Assembly: GCF_038592905.1 (NCBI RefSeq)
Contig: NZ_CP151943.1
Location: 2,048,501-2,112,500 of the forward strand
DNA length: 64,000 bases
Origin: Neobacillus sp. FSL H8-0543
GTDB lineage: Bacteria; Bacillota; Bacilli; Bacillales; Cytobacillaceae
Direction of reading: 5' to 3'
Below are positions 46,486-54,458 of this stretch, piece by piece; the first letter of the stretch is position 1, and each line of letters starts with the position of its first letter. The position numbers and the translations under genes are program-made. The notes beneath the pieces are model-generated. The model was not told where the DNA came from, did no database searches, and saw only the letters and a program-made list of their open reading frames with translations.

Positions 46486-47457
46486 TTACTCTGAAATAAT
46501 TACTTTTCCGTTTTCTACTTTTACATCCACAAATCCTTTTCCAGTCACATAAAGACCTGGAGTGATTGGCACTTCTTTTTCAACCTTTTCTCCATTTGCC
46601 AGCTTCACAGCATTTTTGACTGCTTCTTGGCCCATTTTATCAGGGAACTGAACAACTACCGCTTTAAATGTATTTTCCTCGTCAACTTTTTTCCTTGCTT
46701 CTTCCAGTCCATCAAATCCAATAACAACACCATCTACCTTGCGATCTGTCATCGCTTGGTCTGCTGAAATCGCCATATCATCACCAAATCCGAAGATACC
46801 TACCATATTCGGGTTTGCTGTCAGCATGTCTTCAGAGGCCTTTTTCGCTTCTTCTCTTGTACGTCCCGGAAGTTCCTGAACAATTTTCATATCAGGGTGA
46901 TTTAACGCATTTTCCTTAAATCCATCGATACGGTCACGAACGGATTGAACTTCAGGATACGTGGTAAGTCCCACTTCCCCTTTGCCCTCAAGATACTTAG
47001 CCATTGCTTCTGCCGCAATCATACCGCCTGAATAGTTGTCCGTTGAGATATGAGAATCCACTTCTACATCGTTCGCACTAATGTCAACGGTTACAACTGG
47101 AATACCAGCGTCTTTAGCTTTTAATACCGCTCCTTTAACACCATCTGAATCAACAGGAACCATGATGATTGCATCTACACCCTTGTTGATGAAATCCTCA
47201 ATAGAAGAGATCTGACGGTTTAAATCTTGATCAGCTATCGCAACTTCCACGTTCACTTTTTGATTACCTGCTTCTTTTTCAATTGCTTCTTTGATTGCTA
47301 CTTGGAAAGGATGGGACTGAGTAAGAAGAGAAGCACCAATGGTAATTTCATCTTTAGCATCCTTCTCTCCAGAGTTTGATGTTGAAGACTTTTCTCCACC
47401 ACAAGCTGCTAACACGATCATGCTCAAGATTATAAGTAAGGCCAACATTTTTTTCAT
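46486..47457 (-). CDS. Sugar ABC transporter substrate-binding lipoprotein
   Basis: 323 residues. Lipobox VLAAC with Cys19; mature part is a type I binding protein of the ribose/galactose group (TIGASLLTQSHPFQVAIKE, INKGVDAIIMVPVDSDGVKG, GIPVVTVDISAN, DGVVIGFDGLEEARK). Captures the sugar outside the membrane. First structural gene after the LacI regulator. ATG preceded by GAGGAGG. The ligand pocket cannot be read from sequence; ketohexose is inferred from the kinases and aldolase. Confidence 0.93.
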   Translation of the reverse strand: MKKMLALLIILSMIVLAACGGEKSSTSNSGEKDAKDEITIGASLLTQSHPFQVAIKEAIEKEAGNQKVNVEVAIADQDLNRQISSIEDFINKGVDAIIMVPVDSDGVKGAVLKAKDAGIPVVTVDISANDVEVDSHISTDNYSGGMIAAEAMAKYLEGKGEVGLTTYPEVQSVRDRIDGFKENALNHPDMKIVQELPGRTREEAKKASEDMLTANPNMVGIFGFGDDMAISADQAMTDRKVDGVVIGFDGLEEARKKVDEENTFKAVVVQFPDKMGQEAVKNAVKLANGEKVEKEVPITPGLYVTGKGFVDVKVENGKVIISE

Positions 47458-47571
47458 TTCTATTTCCTCCTCTAATCAATTAAGGTTATTTATCGAATTT
47501 CACTTTTTTCAATGTATGTACCTCAACCTGTCCCCATCCATCACCTCCTTAAAAAGCTAACCCCTGATCCA

Positions 47572-48582
47572 TTAGATAAGTCTTTTCACTGATGTGCCTG
47601 AGAGAATACTCGTCTTTAAGCGGCTTACCACGGGAAAAAACGAATAATCGTTATCAATCCGCTTCAATATAAGATGGGCAGCATGTTCGCCAATCTCCCC
47701 CATCGGCTGAAGTACGGTCGCAATGGAAGGTGTCAGCATTTGAAATACTTCAGAGTTGTCATAGCCAAAAAGAGACATTTCCTCGCCAATCTTGATTCCG
47801 TTTTCCATAAAGTATTTCACTCCGGTCAAGGTAGTTTCATAGTTTGTCGCAAAGATAGCCGTCGGTTTGTTTTCCATATTAACTAGTTTTTGGTAGGCCT
47901 CAACCCCGCTCCCTTTCCTATATTCCGCATGGACAATAAGGTCGTCATCAATGGCAATTCCATAATCACTAAGCGCCCTGATGTATCCATTCAGACGTTC
48001 GCACGCAGTATAGACATTGGATGGACCAGCGATAATGCCAATTCTGCGATGACCACAGGAAATTAATTCCTCCATCGCTCGATAGGAACCGTTTACATTA
48101 TCACAAACAACAGCATCACATTCGACATCATCAAGAAGACGGTCAATCAAAATAAGAGGAACACCCTCATCAATGATCTCTTTCACATGCTCATTCTGGT
48201 CGGAAACTGGCATCATTACGATACCGTCCACTCGTTTTTCTTTTAAGAAGCGAAGCTTTTCCTTTTCCGTATTCAGGTTGTTTCGGGCGTTACAGACAAT
48301 AAGACTATAATTCTCGTTATCTAGTATTTCTTCCATACCCTCTATGACCTGATTGGAGAAAATATCAGTAATGCTTGGAACTAATACACCGACAGTATAC
48401 GTTTTGTTTGTCTTTAATCCTCTTGCAGTTTGGTTTACTTTGTAATCTAGTTGCTGGATTGCTTCCTGGATCTTCTCTTGGTTATCTTGTTTGACTTTAT
48501 AGCCATTGAGATACCGAGAAACCGTCCCAATGGAAATCCCAGACAAGCGTGATACATCCTTTATCGTGGGCACTTGTTTCAC
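47572..48582 (-). CDS. LacI-family transcriptional regulator
   Basis: 336 residues: HTH plus hinge (about 1-60, TIKDVSRLSGISIGTVSRYL, QLDYKVNQTARGL) and a periplasmic-binding-like effector domain (VGVLVPSITDIFSN, GIVMMPVSDQ, ICDNVNGSYRAMEEL, GIIAGPSNV). Two TTGAAACGTTT palindromes lie just upstream of its own start, so it probably represses itself and the sugar operon. It is transcribed in the same direction as the operon it controls. Confidence 0.92.
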   Translation of the reverse strand: MKQVPTIKDVSRLSGISIGTVSRYLNGYKVKQDNQEKIQEAIQQLDYKVNQTARGLKTNKTYTVGVLVPSITDIFSNQVIEGMEEILDNENYSLIVCNARNNLNTEKEKLRFLKEKRVDGIVMMPVSDQNEHVKEIIDEGVPLILIDRLLDDVECDAVVCDNVNGSYRAMEELISCGHRRIGIIAGPSNVYTACERLNGYIRALSDYGIAIDDDLIVHAEYRKGSGVEAYQKLVNMENKPTAIFATNYETTLTGVKYFMENGIKIGEEMSLFGYDNSEVFQMLTPSIATVLQPMGEIGEHAAHLILKRIDNDYSFFPVVSRLKTSILSGTSVKRLI

Positions 48583-48595
48583 CTATTTCTATTTA

Positions 48596-48641
48596 TTGAA
48601 ACGTTTCAATTTTGTTTTTTAAAATAATTGAAACGTTTACA
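48596..48641 (-). promoter_or_regulatory. Pair of LacI/CcpA-type operators
   Basis: TTGAAACGTTTCAA (48596-48609) is a perfect palindrome and TTGAAACGTTTACA (48628-48641) a near copy, centres 32 bp apart, about three helical turns, so a looped or cooperative arrangement is plausible. They could be bound by the adjacent LacI protein, by CcpA, or both. Confidence 0.75.
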
Positions 48642-48865
48642 TTAGTTATTATGCAAAAAACAGAATATAATGTCAACACTATTATTCGATAAAATTTTCA
48701 CTATTTGTAAACGGTATCATAAAGGGCTTGTTGTTACAGAGTTTTAAGAGAATATTTTTCAGAATCTATTCGCTCTTTCTCCTAGAGGAAATCTCTCAAT
48801 TCGCAAAAATTTCTTCTCCAACCTGTCCTTATTACCTACTTTTATGTACATAGAAGGCATCCATT

Positions 48866-49392
48866 AGCCACGGATTTCCAAACCACTTTTCACCCATTAT
48901 TACAAAACCACCTCTCGACAAACTTCTCTCCTCAAAAGTCACTCAAACCCCTCCATAACGGCAAAAACAACAAAAACAATCAAACGTTTGATTAGCAAAA
49001 ATTTCACTAACTAATCGTTTGATTAAATACGTCCAAAACCCTTTAATTAAACGAACACAGCCCAGTTTGTTAAAAATTTTTCTGTCGATGATAGGTCTTA
49101 GCCTTCGCTAACTATCTTCAATATTAATTTATAAAAACTAGTAACCTGCAAAAATCGGCACGTTTTGATACTACACAAACGATTGATTAAAACAACACCA
49201 ACCACCCATAAATAGAGAGTTTCTATTAGAAAATGCGTCGAATCATGTTCCTTTGGTACATAGCAACTTTCTTCTACTCATAACCCAAAGCATGAGAGTC
49301 TCCCTGCATTTTATCTTCCTCGCCTGCCCAAATCTTACGAAATGGGTTATAGATGTTACTATTGGAAATTCACTGGATTGTGCCTGGCACCT
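48866..49392 (+). repeat. Dispersed AT-rich repeat, copy G (full length)
   Basis: From TTTCCAAACCACTTTTCACC to ACTGGATTGTGCCTGGCACC with all core blocks. Immediately upstream, CCAACCTGTCCTTATTACC and TTTTATGTACATAGAAGG copy the leader of the DUF1659 gene at 39.4 kb, so a yvrJ-type operon once lay here as well. Confidence 0.85.
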
Positions 49393-49438
49393 GAGTTCCC
49401 TTCAGAACTTCTCTGAGAATTTCAAGAAAAGTTTCCAT
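49370..49438 (-). pseudogene. Truncated small ORF cut by the end of repeat G
   Basis: GGAGGTGATAATC precedes an ATG reading METFLEILREVLKGTQ; six codons later it runs into the GGTGCC end of repeat G and stops. The start signals are excellent, so a small gene appears to have been truncated when the repeat arrived. Confidence 0.5.
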
Positions 49439-49668
49439 GATTATCACCTCCTCTCCTACCAAAGGAAAAGGAGATCGACACCCCGGCCACCCCAACAATA
49501 TTCAGTTGCAACTCCACTCTATCACTGTTTAACTATCTAACAACATATCAATCTTAGACAAAATCTATCAAACTTCGGGGAGTGACAGGCACCGAAAATT
49601 ATGTATCTAGTGCTGGTGCCGAACAAGACGGTAGAAAAGAGCCACTAGAACCGTCCCCCTGGCTTTGC

Positions 49669-50550
49669 CTATTTTCCAAACCTTTTTCGATATCCGCATT
49701 TTCTACATAGTTCCTCCACTGCCACTCTTTGCGAAAAACCATCTAAAAGGTTTTTTGCCCGATCCATTTCGATAATATCAGAAAATGAATGATCATTTAT
49801 ATTTCCAAGGTTGATAACTCCTTCACCATCTAGACAACAAGGAATAACCGTTCCGTTTGCTAAAATACCTGCTTGATTTCGCATGCCATAGCAGAAGCCC
49901 TTCCCATCATCTTCTTCTTCATGTAACGCAGGCCACTGAAACTCGTAATCTTGATTGATGAAGATGCGGTCTGCAATTTTCACTCCGCTTCCTGGTTCAA
50001 CCTTCTCCTCAATTTTGTAGTCTAAATCAAATTCTTTCTCAATAATTTCTAGTAATTCTCTGTTTCGTTTTCTTTCAATATTCGTCGTATTGTCTTGTGT
50101 AAGATTCCATAATCTCAGGGAAACAATCATTTCTGATTGGCTAGTTGCTTCTTTAATAAAGGAAAGGATACTTCTCACATACCCTTCCTTATCTTTAGAA
50201 CCAACATGGCCATCAAAGCTATGGAGTGAGAAATTCATTTGTCTTAGTGCAGGCTTATTTAATAATTTTTCCCTCTTTTTATTAATTAATGTTCCATTGG
50301 TTGTGATATTCACTTTAAACCCTTTTTCATGACTTAAGTCTAACAATTGATCTATTTTAGGATGGAGCAGTGGCTCACCTTTTACATGTAAATAAATATA
50401 GTCTGTGTGCGGTTTAATTTGGTCTAATCTCTTAGAAAAATCCTCCACAGAAATGAATTGCTTCTGTCGTTCTGTTGGTGGACAAAAGCTGCATGCAAGA
50501 TTACATACACTTGTAATCTCTAAGTAAAACTTCTTAAATTTTTTCACCAT
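49669..50550 (-). CDS. Radical SAM protein with SPASM-type C-terminus
   Basis: About 293 residues. The SAM-binding cluster motif is CNLACSFC (Cys16, Cys20, Cys23); HVKGEPLLHPK is the GGE-like motif, followed by NITTNGTLI. The C-terminal part has CYGMRNQAGILANGTVIPCC and CRKCGYRKR, the SPASM pattern for additional iron-sulfur clusters. Such enzymes modify peptides or sugars or mature other enzymes. No precursor peptide, sulfatase or dehydrogenase gene is adjacent, so the target is unknown. The ATG at 50550 follows GAGGAATTG. Confidence 0.9.
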   Translation of the reverse strand: MVKKFKKFYLEITSVCNLACSFCPPTERQKQFISVEDFSKRLDQIKPHTDYIYLHVKGEPLLHPKIDQLLDLSHEKGFKVNITTNGTLINKKREKLLNKPALRQMNFSLHSFDGHVGSKDKEGYVRSILSFIKEATSQSEMIVSLRLWNLTQDNTTNIERKRNRELLEIIEKEFDLDYKIEEKVEPGSGVKIADRIFINQDYEFQWPALHEEEDDGKGFCYGMRNQAGILANGTVIPCCLDGEGVINLGNINDHSFSDIIEMDRAKNLLDGFSQRVAVEELCRKCGYRKRFGK

Positions 50551-50664
50551 CAATTCCTCACTTCTTTGACTACTTAAAACAAGATAAACTATTATTCTAT
50601 CACTATTACAGCATATTGTTCATACAAAGTTCCCGGCGTAATCATTGGAAGGTGCCTGTCACTA

Positions 50665-50784
50665 GGGTTCTTGCTCTCTTTACTCGCAAAAGCATTTGGG
50701 ATGGAGATTGATGAGTTTTTTACAAATATTCAGGCAGAAATCATTTACCAATATCCTTCATACCTGATGAAAAGGAGAAAATAA
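50665..50784 (+). pseudogene. 3' remnant of an XRE-family HTH regulator
   Basis: Frame GFLLSLLAKAFGMEIDEFF and on to LMKRRK and a stop. The ALGVEIDEFF-like phrase is the usual end of the Cro/CI HTH domain. It starts directly after GGTGCCTGTCAC, the end motif of the dispersed repeats, with no start codon. Confidence 0.55.
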
Positions 50785-50788
50785 AACG

Positions 50789-50818
50789 TCCCAAATCGTA
50801 AATTACGATTTGGGATTT
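50789..50818 (+). terminator. Intrinsic terminator after the XRE remnant
   Basis: Stem TCCCAAATCGTAA / TTACGATTTGGGA with an A loop, followed by TTT. Confidence 0.7.
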
Positions 50819-50961
50819 ACTATCACTGTCACCTACATAATAGTTAAAACTCAAGTAATGAAAATATCGGTAACTTATGTGCCCCACTAACGATATAATT
50901 TAGCTTAATAGATTCTTTTACAAACAAATTAAATATGATGTTGTTGGGGTGAAGCAAGTTG

Positions 50962-51201
50962 ATGCAGAGGGTAAAAAAAATGGTAGTTTGGGAGAAATTT
51001 GTGTATAGACGCAGATGTTACTATGTGGAGATCTTTTACTTAGCCGATGGGACATATCAAGCATCTGCGGTGGCAACCACCATGCTCCACCCAGATTTCT
51101 ATAATGTGTTAGACGGGCCAACTGGGCTAGGAGTGGATGTTACGAATCCCTATAGGGCTGTTACCAGGGCGATAAAAAGCCTCAAAACTCAATATGCATA
51201 A
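50962..51201 (+). CDS. Small hypothetical protein
   Basis: About 79 residues, basic N-terminus then VWEKFVYRRRCYYVEIFYLA, GTYQASAVATTMLHPDFYNV, GLGVDVTNPYRAVTRAIKSL. Good coding character and a Gly-Pro-Thr-Gly turn; not a family I can name. ATG with GGTGAAGCAAGTTG upstream (weak site). Its 3' flank leads to repeat copy H. Confidence 0.55.
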   Translation: MQRVKKMVVWEKFVYRRRCYYVEIFYLADGTYQASAVATTMLHPDFYNVLDGPTGLGVDVTNPYRAVTRAIKSLKTQYA

Positions 51202-51344
51202 GCTAGAGTGGCAGAAGTCATATAATCTTTCCTTAGTTGATAAGGAGAGATTATGTGACTATGAAAGTTTTGAAAATCGATCAGCAGCTCTCCCTATTAA
51301 TAGAGCTGTAAACGCTAAACTACAATTAATACTTTTTAACGAAA

Positions 51345-51719
51345 CCGAACCGCTTTTCACCCATTATTACAAAACCGCCTCTCGACAAACTTCTCTCCTC
51401 AAGGTCACACAAATCCCTCTATAACAACAAAAATAATAAATCCAATCAAACGTTTGATTAACAGAATATTTATTAACTAACCGTTTGATTAAATATGGGC
51501 AAATCCCTTTTGTTAAACGAACTCGGCTAATTTTCTTGAAAGATCCTGTCGATGCCAGGACACAACTTTCGATAATGAACTCGAATATAAACCCATAAAA
51601 ACTAGTAATTTACTAATAGCAACACTTTCTGATGTTAATCAAACGATTGATTACATTCGCCCCCAATACTGATAAATAGAGAGTTTCTATCAAAAAATGT
51701 ATCATAATATGTCCCCCCG
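51345..51719 (+). repeat. Dispersed AT-rich repeat, copy H
   Basis: CCGCTTTTCACCCATTATTAC, CTCTCGACAAACTTCTC, AATCAAACGTTTGATTAACA, TAACCGTTTGATTAAATATG, CAAACGATTGATTAC and ATGTATCATAATATGTCCCC. The most diverged of the long copies; lacks the distal GGTGCC end. Confidence 0.8.
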
Positions 51720-51838
51720 ATACACAGCGACATTTCTACTATATATGGATTTTGACCGTGCCTATAGCCCATTAATCTGCAGTTAAGAATAATTGAACAA
51801 TGGAAAAACCTGCCCTCTTCCAAGAGCAGGTCTTCCAT

Positions 51839-52585
51839 TTACTTCAATATAAAAAACAAAACCATCAATACTATCGAAACTCCCTGTCCAACTGCCAGCC
51901 CAATGAGCCACTTTTTAAATAAGCCTTCCCGCTTAACTCCATCTTCAACACTCTGTTTCAACTTTTCCTGTAAATTCTTATGGTCTTGTACAAGCTGCTC
52001 ATTTATTTGCGCAAACTCAGCCTTATTTCCTTCTTCAGCCACCCCTAACTCTTGTGAAATCACACCTAAACGATCACTTACAGCCTCATACTTTACATTC
52101 ACTATTGCTGCCTGTGCATTCACAGCGTCCATAATCTGTTCCTGAAGATTCCTTAACTCTGTTGTAATCCTTTCAGTTTGCCCGACGATAAACTCCTGAT
52201 CATCCTGTTGCAATCCCTTTGCATCTGCTAGTAGCTTTTCAGTCTTCACTAGATTATCCTGATAGACTTGATTCCAGTAAGATATCTTCTTCTCAAGCAA
52301 TACGAGATGATCATCAAACCGTTCCATTCCTCGATCAAATAACTCGTTCTGAGGGACAATGACCTCTTCCTTTAACTGTTCACTCACCTGTATTGGGAAG
52401 CGTTTCATCGATTTCTGCATTTTTTCAACGGACTCGTAGACTTCATCATTTAATTCTGCAATAGTTTGTTCTCGCTCCTGAATAATCTTCTTCAGGTCAT
52501 CATAAAAAAGCTCATTATTAATTTTTTTTAATGATAGAATCGCTTTATCATATTTTTCATCGATTGTTAAATTAGAAGTACTCAT
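51839..52585 (-). CDS. Coiled-coil protein with C-terminal membrane anchor, dynamin operon
   Basis: About 248 residues: a nearly continuous helical, heptad-rich body (residues about 10-215, with IIQEREQTIAELNDEVYESV, ERFDDHLVLLEKKI, NEQLVQDHKNLQEKLKQSV) ending in one membrane segment (FKKWLIGLAVGQGVSIVLMV) at the extreme C-terminus, so it is tail-anchored with the coil in the cytoplasm. It overlaps the upstream GTPase gene by about 14-20 bases. A TTG at 52591 is an alternative start with GGAG well placed. Probably the membrane tether or adaptor for the two GTPases. Confidence 0.8.
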   Translation of the reverse strand: MSTSNLTIDEKYDKAILSLKKINNELFYDDLKKIIQEREQTIAELNDEVYESVEKMQKSMKRFPIQVSEQLKEEVIVPQNELFDRGMERFDDHLVLLEKKISYWNQVYQDNLVKTEKLLADAKGLQQDDQEFIVGQTERITTELRNLQEQIMDAVNAQAAIVNVKYEAVSDRLGVISQELGVAEEGNKAEFAQINEQLVQDHKNLQEKLKQSVEDGVKREGLFKKWLIGLAVGQGVSIVLMVLFFILK

Positions 52586-54458
52586 TACCAATGATCCTCT
52601 CCGCTTGCTTTAAAATAATTTGTCCGTACTGGTGATAGGCCCATCGCTCCACATCCGAAGCATCCTCATCAATCAACTTCTCCTCCCACCAAGACACAGC
52701 CTTCACAAACTCTTCTTTTAAAATATCATCCAATAGCTGCGGCCGCAGCAAATCCTGCTCCCAATCCCGCCTAGCTCGTTCTAGCTCTCTCTGAAGATCT
52801 GCAATTCGAGCTTCCCTTTGGATCCCCTTTTCCATTTCTTCCGTAATCTTTTCATCTATTACATCCTTGTGCTCGTTCTTTTCCGACCATAACTGCTTAA
52901 TTTCCTTTTTACCGTTGCGCTTAAACTGATTAATCTGGCTGACATAATAGTCAAAAACAATCTCGTTATTGCTCACCAGCGTATCAAGCGTAACCTGATA
53001 ATCCTCTTCAAAATTCCCCAACTTTAAATATTGATCAAGTCCCCGTCCATGCTTCAAAGAAAGACCCAAAATCGGTGGATTGGTAGTAAAATCAAACCTG
53101 ATTGTGGAATCAATGTTCTTCATTCTTCGTGTGAACTGCAGCCATATATCCGATAACTGCTTTTGATAAAAATCAAGCATTTCCATCTCAACCAATTGGA
53201 AACTTTCCATCAGCTTTGAAATTTTCCGTTCCTTAAAAATAACCTGATCCTTTTTATCAAATTCATACTTTTGATATAATAAGCAGTGGAACTTCTCTAG
53301 TTGAATCCCATTCAATCCCTTTAACTCATCTTCATAAAACACAAGTTCATCCTGTAAATAGGCAAGAGTGGAATTCAAATTTCCAAGCTTCGCTTCATCT
53401 TCTCCCCTTGTTCCTTCCACTAAGATAATCTGTTCCTCTATTCGAGTGAGATAAAGATTCTTCTGCTTGCTAATGATATGCTCCATATTTTTTATCTGCA
53501 TAATCTGGTTTTCGGGTGTTTTTACCGCCGTTAACTCGTCTAACAGCTCTAAAAATAAACACTCCATCCAAACTTTTGCCTGCTGATAAATGACATGATT
53601 CCTATCCTTTAATTCCAGCCATGTATCACCAAATTCAAGCGGATAAATCTGATTCGGTATTTCCTTTTCATTTCGCTGTAATTGATCACGGAAATTCCCT
53701 CTGAAATCTTCTAAAGTCGTAATCTCCCCTGACTCAATGGCACGTTTGACAGAAGTCGATTGCAAAGAACGCGTCAGCACCACTCGAAAGTTCTGGGGAT
53801 AGTACATCCAATCCTTCACCGTCGACCGGTCCAATTGAAACAGCCTGACAATCTTAGATGAAATTTCCATCACAAGGCAGACACTGCAAAGCGGCATATA
53901 CCTTGTTAAAATATGATCCACATATTCCTCTTCACGCTTTTCCTTTGTATCATCACCGGGAAGGTCAATGATTGAAATCGACTTACTTCTGTCCGCAAAC
54001 ACTTTATTTGTGAAAAATTGCTTAGCAATATCCAAAATGATTGGCTTATCATAGGAAACTTCTTCGTTTTCGATTTGCTGCCGAATCCGATTCAGGGCCT
54101 CTTCCAACTCCTCAAGATTCCTGCAACACACCTTTGTCTTATCAGGAAAGACCAAATAGAAATTCTCATCCTCAGAACGTTTATAAATAAAACTAGTAAT
54201 GGTAGAAGAATTCCCTTTCTTGCGCTTTCCCCTTAATGCTTTCGAAAGGGGAGCAATCTCTTCATCCCCAATCCCAAGCATCGTTAAGATTAACGTTGTC
54301 TTACCAACCTGCGTCGGTCCATATACACCAATGAGCACATGGTCCTTCTCATACTTTTGACCATCAAACCGTAGAAACCCCTCATTAAACTGGTCAATTG
54401 CTTCATATATCCATTGATTTTTATCTTCTTCAAGCCTAGTAAGCAAATCGGTGATCAT
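52572..54458 (-). CDS. Dynamin-like GTPase, second of a pair
   Basis: 628 residues. The GTPase core is N-terminal: G1/P-loop GPTQVGKTTL (about residues 47-56), a Ser/Thr-rich switch (GNSSTITSFIY) and G3 SIIDLPGDDTK near residue 175. A canonical N/TKxD is not visible (VVLTRSLQ occupies the place). The remaining 350 residues are helical and coiled (KNMEHIISKQKNLYLTRIEE, EARIADLQRELERARRDWE), as in bacterial dynamin-like stalks. No membrane segment, unlike its partner. Overlaps the upstream GTPase gene by 23 bases and the next gene by about 14-20, so translation is coupled. Confidence 0.8.
   Translation of the reverse strand: MITDLLTRLEEDKNQWIYEAIDQFNEGFLRFDGQKYEKDHVLIGVYGPTQVGKTTLILTMLGIGDEEIAPLSKALRGKRKKGNSSTITSFIYKRSEDENFYLVFPDKTKVCCRNLEELEEALNRIRQQIENEEVSYDKPIILDIAKQFFTNKVFADRSKSISIIDLPGDDTKEKREEEYVDHILTRYMPLCSVCLVMEISSKIVRLFQLDRSTVKDWMYYPQNFRVVLTRSLQSTSVKRAIESGEITTLEDFRGNFRDQLQRNEKEIPNQIYPLEFGDTWLELKDRNHVIYQQAKVWMECLFLELLDELTAVKTPENQIMQIKNMEHIISKQKNLYLTRIEEQIILVEGTRGEDEAKLGNLNSTLAYLQDELVFYEDELKGLNGIQLEKFHCLLYQKYEFDKKDQVIFKERKISKLMESFQLVEMEMLDFYQKQLSDIWLQFTRRMKNIDSTIRFDFTTNPPILGLSLKHGRGLDQYLKLGNFEEDYQVTLDTLVSNNEIVFDYYVSQINQFKRNGKKEIKQLWSEKNEHKDVIDEKITEEMEKGIQREARIADLQRELERARRDWEQDLLRPQLLDDILKEEFVKAVSWWEEKLIDEDASDVERWAYHQYGQIILKQAERIIGNEYF

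Noticed and set aside
51194..51424. 76-codon plus-strand ORF
   Set aside because: Runs from the 3' end of the 79-residue gene straight into repeat copy H; no ribosome site.
51635..51838. 67-codon minus-strand ORF next to the dynamin operon
   Set aside because: It lies inside repeat copy H and has no ribosome site; it parallels the pseudo-coding end of copy E.
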